Part shown: in pieces, positions 56,451 through 64,000 of the stretch
How the letters are laid out: each line of letters begins with the position of its first letter
Numbering within the stretch: the stretch's first letter is position 1
NCBI GenBank assembly: GCA_011947345.1
Contig: JAAVTG010000554.1
Coordinates: 1,054,001 to 1,118,000, forward strand
DNA from: Phytophthora quininea
Lineage: Eukaryota; Oomycota; Peronosporomycetes; Peronosporales; Peronosporaceae
Direction of reading: 5' to 3'
Length of the DNA: 64,000 nucleotides
Program-made: the position numbers and the translations under genes
Notes under the pieces: model-generated
Told to the model about the DNA's origin: nothing
Seen by the model: only the letters and a program-made list of their open reading frames with translations
Database searches by the model: none

Positions 56451-58268
56451 ATGCCGCCCAAGCGGCGGGCAGACCCCGCGGCAGGATGGCGGCGGTGACT
56501 CGGAAGAGCGCCCCGTCAAGCGCCGTCGCCCAGATATCGCTTTGAAACATCGTGCCAACGTCGGCACTACCGTTGTTGCAGTGAAGACGACAATGATCGC
56601 GCTTTCCAGGAAGGTGGCAACGCAGTTACATCTCCCGTGGGATGAAATACTGTTCGACATGGACAAGTCGACGTTGAAGGCGTATCTACTTGCTAACATC
56701 CATGTGGCTCGGATGTGTGAGCTGGACGACCTCTCGAGCCGCTAGATCAGCCATTCTTCTCACACTGCCTCGGGGCCGTGGTGAATGGCGGCCCACCACG
56801 GTCTGCAGGCGACGAGCTGCGAGCATCTGTCCTACTATACAATCGGTGGCGAGGAGAACGTGTCCAGCGAGCAAATAGCACCCATATCTCACACGGCTTC
56901 CAACAGTGTGCAAGCCGCCAAATGGCAACCAATGCCCCCAACGCGGTGTGCGGCAACTTTTACCGTCGGTTCAACAAGCACGTCAAGCGCACCTATCAGT
57001 TTAATTGCAGCCAAGCCTACCGCTCCCTCAAAGCCGCTCTGTTGCCAGACCAGTACGGCGGTAGAGACAGAAGAGTTGTTGAATGGCGAGCCAGGATCCC
57101 CGCAAGGCCAACGGGTATCTTGATGAGAAAGGCCACTTGCTTGTGCCACTGACATATGAGTTTCCTACTGACATCGAGGAGCAGAACCAGCTGATTGAAG
57201 ACAGCCTTGAGGGCGAAGGCAAGAAGGGAAGAACTGGACAGCCCAGAGTTTCAAATTATTCGCGTCTTTTCTCTTCTTCCGTACAAGCGTGGGTTCCGAA
57301 GTGGCTATTTCAAGATGTGCTCTACGGGGATTCATGCTCTATTGAAGCGGGCCGGCGTTGCCGACATCCCACCTCAGGCGGATTGGCATGACATAGCTGA
57401 CCAGTATTGGCACGAGCTAGTCAAGATTAAGAAGTTCGAGACGCGGAGCCGAAAGTTTGCTGGTGAGATTCAAACGGATGGAAAGTACGTGAGTGTTATG
57501 CTGCGCAAGCCCGAACGTCCCACCGCGCCGCATGCCTTGTGTAAAGACGATTACGATGTGATGTGGGGTCTCGATCCAGGTCGCCGTGATCTGGTTGTCG
57601 CTACCAGCTCCGATGGCAAGAAGAAGTCGTGTTTGTCTCGGGAATTCTACGAAGATGCCCGATACACTGCGAGCAACAAGACAATGAACCCGTGGAAGGA
57701 AAGTGACCCCGTCGTCAAGAGGACATTCGCAACGATACCGTCCAAGAAGACAACAGTCCTCGACAACCTAGAGACCTAAACCAAGTTCGTCATTCCACCG
57801 CTCACCATTCTGCTCGGCTTCGAGCGACGCAAACCGTTCCGCAAACTTCGCTTCCGACGATATATCTTTGCCAAGAAGAAACTCCGGGAGCTTTGTTTGC
57901 AGCTGACTGCACGTGCTGGTGCAAGGGCTCTGGTTGGCTTTGGCGATTGGAGCAACACCGAGCTCGGCGGTCGCGTCAAACGCCACCCCGAAGGCTCTGT
58001 CAAGACCTTCGAGGCAGAGCTGAAACGCTACTGCAGGGGCGAATCCATCGACGAGTTCAGAACCAGCAAACTCCTTGCTGACTGCCACACCGAGCTCAAC
58101 AAGCAGTTCTCTCTGCAACGCTGCCGTGACGGCAGGACGCGGACTCGCAAGGCTTACAGTGTAACCCATTGTCCGAGCGATGGCTGTTTTGGTACTACTG
58201 TGAACCGCGACGACAATGCGTCTCGAAAGATGCTACTTCTTCTGCAGTACAAGCTGCAAGGTCTCTGA
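56451..58268 (+). pseudogene. Decayed Fanzor (eukaryotic TnpB-like RNA-guided nuclease)
   Basis: The ATG at 56451 opens a basic start (M-P-P-K-R-R-A-D-P) followed by a nuclear-signal-like V-K-R-R-R-P. Central helices include H-V-K-R-T-Y and F-S-L-L-P-Y-K-R-G-F near 57280. RuvC-I is W-G-L-D-P-G-R-R near 57570, then L-R-F-R-R-Y-I-F, V-G-F-G-D-W-S near 57940, a zinc-binding region reduced to C-H-T-E-L and C-P-S-D-G-C, and RuvC-III V-N-R-D-D-N-A-S near 58205. One-base frame changes occur near 56485, 56740, 57110 and 57200, and a TAA (57777-57779) interrupts an otherwise continuous frame. The CxxC of the first zinc knuckle has lost one Cys. Fanzors are transposon-borne proteins that cut DNA using a guide RNA from the element's end. 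This copy is likely inactive. Confidence 0.75.
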
Positions 58269-58460
58269 CCGATCGCGTTCTGTCGTGGGATGTAGCCAAA
58301 CCTCAAGTGTCCTCTGTGTGCCTTCGGGTAGCATCAGGATAGCCGGTGGTCTCCGGCATTAACCTGTTGATGTTGTAGGGAAGGAGTAGTAGCACGTCCC
58401 GGATAGCGGGGGTAAAGGGGTTAACCCCAACACAATTGGTCCTAAAAGGGAAGGATCAAA
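58269..58460 (+). ncRNA. Candidate Fanzor guide (omega-type) RNA and element end
   Basis: Directly follows the Fanzor stop. It contains hairpin-forming segments: GCCGG/CCGGC at 58342-58357 with a six-base loop, and a perfect 12-base palindrome GGGGTTAACCCC at 58417-58428. In TnpB and Fanzor elements the guide RNA is encoded just downstream of, or overlapping, the protein's 3' end. The assignment rests on position and structure only. Confidence 0.35.
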
Positions 58461-58523
58461 TCATCTCAAAATCTGTTTCAGTTTTCGCATCCTCTCGAGC
58501 TCCACGCGCGTTGAACACAGCTT

Positions 58524-59862
58524 GTGGCGATGTCGAACAGCGACACTTCTATTGGCGATGTATATGAGACCGACAGTGATAAGAGCGGCGGGACCTACTT
58601 GGTACCTGATAACCCACAGGTGGAGGAAGTCAGTGATGTGGATGCTGTTCTATTGAAGAAAGCAAAAGAAGGATCAAGCACAGTGACTTCGGGGATTCTG
58701 CAGAGGATGTTCAGGACGACAGACCACCATCTCGCAAGCGTCGCCGTTGAGTGCCTCATTTACGCGTGGCTGGATACCTCCCTATCCACAAATCTCAAGA
58801 ACTACGCGAATAAAAACCTGGATGAGTGCGGTGCTGTACGCTCGATGACACTTTCAAGTTTGTGGAGGTGGAATTGTGTCTAAGTTTCTACAACACGACT
58901 CCTGAAGCGTTCTACAACTTGGACAACGCCGCAGCACTTTACACTCCTTCGTCAAACGCAATGCCATATTCAAGGCATCGATCTATGCTGAACGCGCTGG
59001 GATCGTCAGGTCAGACCAGGGACAGCAGCGTGGCGCAATGGGAGGCTCTACACCCCCAAATCGTGATACGACAAATGCAGTGGAATATGTCCGTTGCCTT
59101 TGCTCAGATATTGGCTTTATGCCCGGAGTTACAATTGCTTCGCTCGATGATGAGCTTCTTCGACTCCGATCACAACTGGTGGACAATATTGGACTTTCTC
59201 ATGTGCTAAATCCTAAAAAAAAGGGTAAAGTGCTGTCGAAATTAATGTTCTTTAGGTCAATACTAACCTGAGCTAACGATGGAGCAGCTACGAAACACTG
59301 AATCACGGAATTGAGTCGGTGACAACAGGATTGTATTTGGGTGGTCATATCGCCGCCCGTGGCGAGTCGTCAGCCGACGTTGTGCGAGCTATGCAACGTT
59401 CATTATGTGGTGTATCGACTGAGAGCCAAATCAAGCTACCTGGAATCATGCATGCTTTGAATAGAGGTTACCAGTAACATGCGGTAAATCATTAGTTTGT
59501 TGCTGTCTGCGGGTCCATCGTTGCAACACACAAACGAACCGGGCGATTCCCTTTACTTATGACAAGCCAGATACGGATTTCCAGCGTTCTGTTTTGCAGA
59601 AAGGAGAACGTGCAGCATATTGGGCAAGCCAGCGCCTACCCAGCCTCCCTGGTCAGCCACCAGCGCAAGCGTATGCTCTAGCATATCAAAAAGTAGCGCT
59701 GTGTTATACAACCGATCAACGAGTTGGCCCAGGTTGCTGGTCATACAATACAAGTCCCCCAAAAAAACAAAAATCGCCTTTCAAAACCCAGGTCTGTCAT
59801 TTTCTGAGATTTGTGCCTCAGTGCCTAGCAGTGCAAGATTGTTATATATCTGCGACCCCGCC
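58524..59862 (+). pseudogene. Decayed DNA-transposon ORF, family not identified
   Basis: Starts M-A-M-S-N-S-D-T-S at 58524 with an acidic N-terminus, then breaks into several frames. Recognisable blocks in order are F-V-E-V-E-L-C-L-S-F-Y near 58860, I-A-S-L-D-D-E-L-L-R-L-R-S near 59130, G-L-Y-L-G-G-H-I-A-A-R-G near 59330, and L-A-Y-Q-K-V-A-L-C-Y near 59680. At least four frame changes or stops. The size, ordered blocks and setting among other elements suggest a multicopy transposase-like protein; I cannot name the superfamily. Confidence 0.5.
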
Positions 59863-60510
59863 TCGTGGTGACTATTGATCAGGCTGACCCAACAGCCGCG
59901 ACTCTACAGCCGGCTGCAATCTTATTCTTTCAAACAGTCGCCATTTGTGCTGGTCACAGCACATCCGAGCCTTGCTCGTCGAGCGCCTCGCGTTTACCGC
60001 CTAGCACTACGCCCCAGAGACCATGCTACAGCTCACAGCTGCGCAAAGAAGGTCCACGACCTGCCTGCGGGAGGCACTGAGCTGTTGGCTCGCTCGAGCG
60101 CACGGTTATGCATCCGCTGGACCTCGTTGTCCGTTACGGGGTCAGTGCGCAGCTTCGCTGCTTCAAGTAGTGGTCTACCACGGCGTGATGACACTCGACG
60201 AGTATCTTGAGCGGAGGAGGGAGCATCGTTGGGCTCGCTAGATCTAGCAGCATAGCTGCGAGTGCTGATGACGGCTCATGGAGCCGCTGCTATGGTGGAC
60301 GACGTCCTCCAGCGATGCTGAGCGATGCGAGATTAGAACGCTCCATTAATAAAACCTGCTCAGTGAGCACTAACTACTCGACCACACCTTGTGGTGCCCC
60401 GCACAGGACGACGCCCACCGCACTCGTCCTAGGACGACTGACTAAGGCTCATGGCCTCCGCCAACTTGGTTTCCTCAACGAGCACGCCGCATGACGTAGC
60501 ACTCGCACCG
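59863..60510. other. Repeat-derived spacer, no intact gene
   Basis: Short frames only, between the decayed transposon ORF and the tRNA-like repeats. Probably more remnants, but none could be assigned. Confidence 0.4.
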
Positions 60511-60540
60511 GACAATGTCGGAGTGCAAAATAAGTAGATG

Positions 60541-60606
60541 TTGAGAGGCTCGAACCCTCGATCACCACGACAAGCTTCAACACCACAAACCATTAAGCCA
60601 CGCTAG
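60541..60606 (-). repeat. tRNA-like SINE head 1
   Basis: The minus strand carries an A-box (TGGCTTAATGG) and a B-box (GGTTCGAGCCT) at tRNA spacing, with a good T-stem (GAGGG/CTCTC), but no matching 7-bp acceptor stem. Preceded on the plus strand by GGACAATGTCGGAGTGCAAA, a sequence shared with the second copy. Confidence 0.55.
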
Positions 60607-60860
60607 CTCTACCGTTTGTAGACCAAGTTCAACAGCAACACTGTTGCTTGGCAGGGACTGCCTCAATCCCCCGCTCGTCAGGAGCGATACCAGCTATGCC
60701 ACGCAAGTGGCTAAAGCTAACGGACGATGTCTGGAAGCAAAATATTGCTCTGTGGACGGTGTCAACGATAAGTTTTGAGCCCATGAGCACAGACGACTAC
60801 GCCACTTGTGGCAATGTGCGGACAATGTCCGACAGCAAAAGGAGATGCTGCATGCGAGCG

Positions 60861-60935
60861 CCCTCGGCGGGGTCTGAACCGTCGATCGCTTGCGTGAGCT
60901 CCTATAGCTCTAACGACTAAGCCATATCGCTATGG
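60861..60935 (-). repeat. tRNA-like SINE head 2
   Basis: The minus strand has A-box-like TGGCTTAGTCGTTAGAG and B-box GGTTCAGACCC; the T-stem is mismatched, so it is not a working tRNA. Same upstream word (GGACAATGTCCGACAGCAAA) as copy 1, about 310 bp away. Confidence 0.55.
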
Positions 60936-60977
60936 CATTGTCGTCCAACGTGGCCTTGCCACTACTTCGATGGTTTC

Positions 60978-63900
60978 TCATCGTATTCGGCTCAACGAGC
61001 CCAGCCACACGTCACAGACGTGGACTTCGCCTCTATTGCATGGAGCAATAGGTGAGGTGCCCTTACGGGCGCGACACCCCTCATGCTGCCTGATCAGCGG
61101 GTTCGGACCAGAGCTTGAGCTCAGCGTCTGATTCGTTTGCTCCCCACCTAGTGGAGTCGCGATGCGACCGCGTCCGCGGCCGGAGGCCCTCTCGACGCAC
61201 CCGATCACCACGATCAAAGGCGTCAACGACTTCAGGGAAATCTTGCGGAGGGGAACCTCAAACTCCCATGAGTTCTGTGAATGTGGATACCCACGCCACT
61301 TCACAACGTACTGAGTACGTCCTCTGCGACGACGTCGCGCAAGGAGTTGCTCCACATGATAGTGGAGCTCTCCATTCTCATCGAGAAGAGTTAGGGGTGG
61401 ACGGCGGTCCACCGGTCTTCCAGCAGGTGCCGATGTCGGCGAGGCAGCTCCACGAGCTATTGCCGGATCAGGATCCGGGTCGTAATGACCACTCACAGCC
61501 CCATGAGCAGGAGGCGCACCGGTCTGCCGCGTTGGCAATGGTACTTGCGCCTCCGCGCTTACCCCTGCGGGGTCTCGGTACGGCTTGAGTAAGCCCACGT
61601 AGAACACAGGATGTGTTCGCATCTTCGCTGGGAGGTTCAGCGTGTATGCAAGGCTCTTCTTGGTCACGACCTTGAACGGTCCGATGAACCGTGGACGCAG
61701 CTTCGTCTTGAAGACGGCAGATTCTGCATGTGTAGGCAGGTTCTTAGCGTTTAATAAAACAAGGTCCCCGACCTGGAATTCCACCATATTGCCTCTGCTT
61801 TTTGCATCAGCTTGTTCCTTCTGAACATCTTGGCTTTCAGCCATTGCGTCACGCACACTGCGTAAGACGCTCAACCTGGTCGAGAGGAAGTCATCGACTT
61901 GCTTGCGCACCGCAAGAGGACTGACATCAGCAAACTCGGGAGGTATCCCTCCCCCACCAAGCCCGTGGTCACGAAGTGGAGGGAAAGGGGACGCGCGGGT
62001 GCGCTAAGCCGTTCACGTAGAATGGAGTGAAGCCGGTAGAGGCAAGCACGGCATTGTCAATGCAAACCCGACAAGCGGGAGCATGGCGCTCCACCGCTTT
62101 GGAGTTTTAGCGCACACGCTGCGCAAGACGTCCTCGACGACGCGATTGACGCGCTCGGTCTGACCGTCGGTCTGCGGACGATCTGCTGTGGGTATGTCCA
62201 GTCGTGTGCTTCGCACCCTGAAGACGGACGTCCAAAACTTCCCCGTGAAGCGCGGATCTCGATCCGAGATGATCGTCTCTGGGAGCCCGTGCTGCCGAAA
62301 GACTCGATTGATGAACAGCGAGGCTGTACCCTCTCCATCAATGGAGTCCGGCACCGCCACTAGGGGAGCCATCTTGCTCAACCGGTCAACAAAGACCACA
62401 ATACCCGTGTTGCCTGCCGAGTCCTTCGGCAGGCCAAACACAAAGTCCATACTCATGGACTGCCAACACCCGCTGGGTCCTGGAAAGCTCGCCAGCGGCG
62501 CCGCCGCATGCAGCGCGGGTTTGACCCGTTGACACGTCTCGCATGTGCGCACATATGTGCTGAACCACTTGTACAGCTTGAACCACCAGAACATGGAGCT
62601 CACCGAGCTGTAGGTCTTCTCGCGACCCAGGTGGCCGCTCGCGGGAGCGTCGTGAGCCTCATAAAGTATCCGATACTTGAGGTCCTCATCGTGAGACACC
62701 ACGACACGTGGAGGGTCATCAGGACCCGTGCTGTAGTACAGCAGGCCGCCCTCGCAGGCGTAGCGATGCAGTCGCGCGCGCAATCGCCCAGACAGTTCTA
62801 TCTTCGAGTCCTTAAACTCGTCGCTCCTCAAAGCGCGCAGCAAAGCGACGCAGGACTTTTCCTGTGCATACGCTGCTCGGATCAAATCCGTCACCGACGA
62901 CGTCACCATCGTGACATGAGAAAGCTCATAGTCCGGCCGGCGCGACAGCGCATCGGCCAGGACGTTCTGCCTGCCAGGCTTGTACTTCACCTCAAAGTTT
63001 TACTCCGCAAAGAAGGAGAGCCAGCGGGCCATTATCTGCGAGGGGTGAGGCGACTGTGTCGCAGTGCGTAGTGACGCATGATCCGTGAAGATCACGAACG
63101 GCTTTGAGCCGAGCAGGTGCACCCTGAACTTGACGAGAGCATACTTCATTGCAAGTAGCTCCTTGTCGTGAACTGGGTAGTTCTTCTCCGCAGCTTTAAG
63201 ATGGCGAGACTCAAACGCGATCACGCGTTCACGCCCCTCGGCGTCCGCTTGTAGCAAAGCGCAGCCGATGGCAAAATCGGAGGCGTCACAGACGACACTG
63301 AACGGACGATCAGGGTCCGGCAGCGCCAATATCGGCGCCTGCAGGAGGCTCTCCTTGATCTGCGCAAACGCAGCCTCGTGCTCAGCACGCCAACACCAGT
63401 CCGCATCCTTCTTATGGAGATTGGACAATGGCCTAGCCAGCTCAGCGTAGTTTTCGCTGTACTTGTGCAAGTATTTGGCGAGGCCAAGCCACTTGCGAAG
63501 GTCCTTCTGGTTCAAAGGAACCGGCCAGTCCACTATGGCCTTGACCTTGGCAGGATCTGCTCGCAAGTCACGCTTCCCAATGAAGCAGCCGAGGAAGGGA
63601 ATGTCCTCGGCGCCAAAGACACACTTGTCTACGTTGGCATACAACTTGTTCGTGCGCATGCACTCGAGCACCGCTCGCAGATGCTCAACGTGCATCTCGA
63701 CGTCAGTCCTTCCGTGCTCAGCACGACTACGGACGAAGATATCGTCAAAGTATGTCTGCGCATACGCCCGATGAGGCCGAAATAGCTGCGTCACGAGACG
63801 ATTGAACGTCGCCGGCGCGTTCGACAGCCCTTGGAGCATAACGAGCCACTCCCAGAGCATGCCGCTCGGGGTGCTCACCGCTGTCAGCGGCACATCACTC

Positions 63901-64000
63901 GCTCGCATAAGCAGTTGGTAATAGCCATCGACTAAGTTGAGCGCGTTATACATGGTACAACCAACCATGTTGTTCTGAAGAACATCCTTCCTAGGAATCG
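60978..64000 (-). mobile_element. Ty3/gypsy chromodomain retrotransposon pol, 5' part outside the window
   Basis: Read from the right edge: reverse transcriptase with the Y-F-D-D motif (near 63745), RNase H (V-C-D-A-S, H-D-K-E-L-L, F-T-D-H-A), integrase with H-x3-H...C-x2-C zinc finger, catalytic D (M-D-F-V), D (S-D-R-D-P-R) and E (Q-T-E-R-V-N), then the post-integrase part and a C-terminal chromodomain (Y-H-V-E-Q-L-L, Y-V-V-K-W-R-G-Y). The frame is open from 63968 to 63003, has an in-frame TAA at 63000-63002 where tyrosine is expected, continues to about 62060, then shifts. No LTR was identified. Decayed copy of a chromovirus-type element. Confidence 0.85.

Noticed and set aside
60541..60935. 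Functional tRNA genes
   Set aside because: A- and B-boxes are present but acceptor stems do not pair, and one T-stem is mismatched; better explained as SINE heads.
1..64000. CRISPR arrays, rRNA genes, bacterial operons or ribosome-binding sites
   Set aside because: No regularly spaced repeats or rRNA sequence; spliceosomal introns and gene content are eukaryotic.

Overview
The window looks like nuclear DNA of a plant-pathogenic oomycete, most likely Phytophthora or a close relative. The evidence is two adjacent NPP1-type necrosis-inducing-like (NLP) genes, a three-member cluster of small secreted cysteine-bearing proteins, a C-x4-C/HGGG zinc-finger repeat protein, compact genes with 60-85 nt GT-AG introns, and flagellar and centriolar genes expected of a zoospore-forming stramenopile. 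Gene identities come from my own reading of the translations; nothing was searched.

Layout. 0-12 kb: a gene tail, a FYVE tail-anchored protein, a GT60-type glycosyltransferase, an ADP-ribosylglycohydrolase-like gene, a COPI-associated membrane protein, an unrecognised multi-exon gene and an SFI1-like centrin-binding repeat protein. 12-19.4 kb: a host-interaction island (three paralogous secreted proteins, two NLPs) with a selenocysteine thioredoxin/glutaredoxin reductase in its middle. 19.5-41 kb: LYR protein, PH plus SNAP-25-like SNARE, IQCH-like flagellar protein, P-loop STAND NTPase, a 16-exon PH-TBC RabGAP, a RING protein with SUMO-interacting motifs, an intron-rich gamma-tubulin complex component and a PDK1-type kinase. 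41-44.7 kb: a tandemly duplicated, decayed region. 45.4-56.2 kb: CNOT1, MED20, the zinc-finger protein and a protein joining a lipoyl domain to a KGD4/MRPS36-like tail. 56.4-64 kb: repeats, namely a decayed Fanzor (eukaryotic TnpB) element with a structured 3' flank, a decayed DNA-transposon ORF, two tRNA-like SINE heads, and a chromodomain Ty3/gypsy pol running off the end.

One property colours the whole annotation. Many genes, including the essential single-copy type CNOT1, are broken by one-base indels, mostly a missing C or G in a short homopolymer. Counting each as one base makes total coding length divisible by three in every gene where I could do the sum. I therefore read most breaks as sequence or assembly error, not pseudogenisation. 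In-frame stop substitutions in the Fanzor and gypsy elements cannot be explained that way.

The strongest leads are the lipoyl-KGD4 fusion (55.5-56.2 kb), the selenoprotein TGR-like reductase ending Gly-Cys-Sec-Gly with a candidate SECIS downstream, the PH-Qbc-SNARE architecture, and the Fanzor relic with a candidate guide-RNA region.
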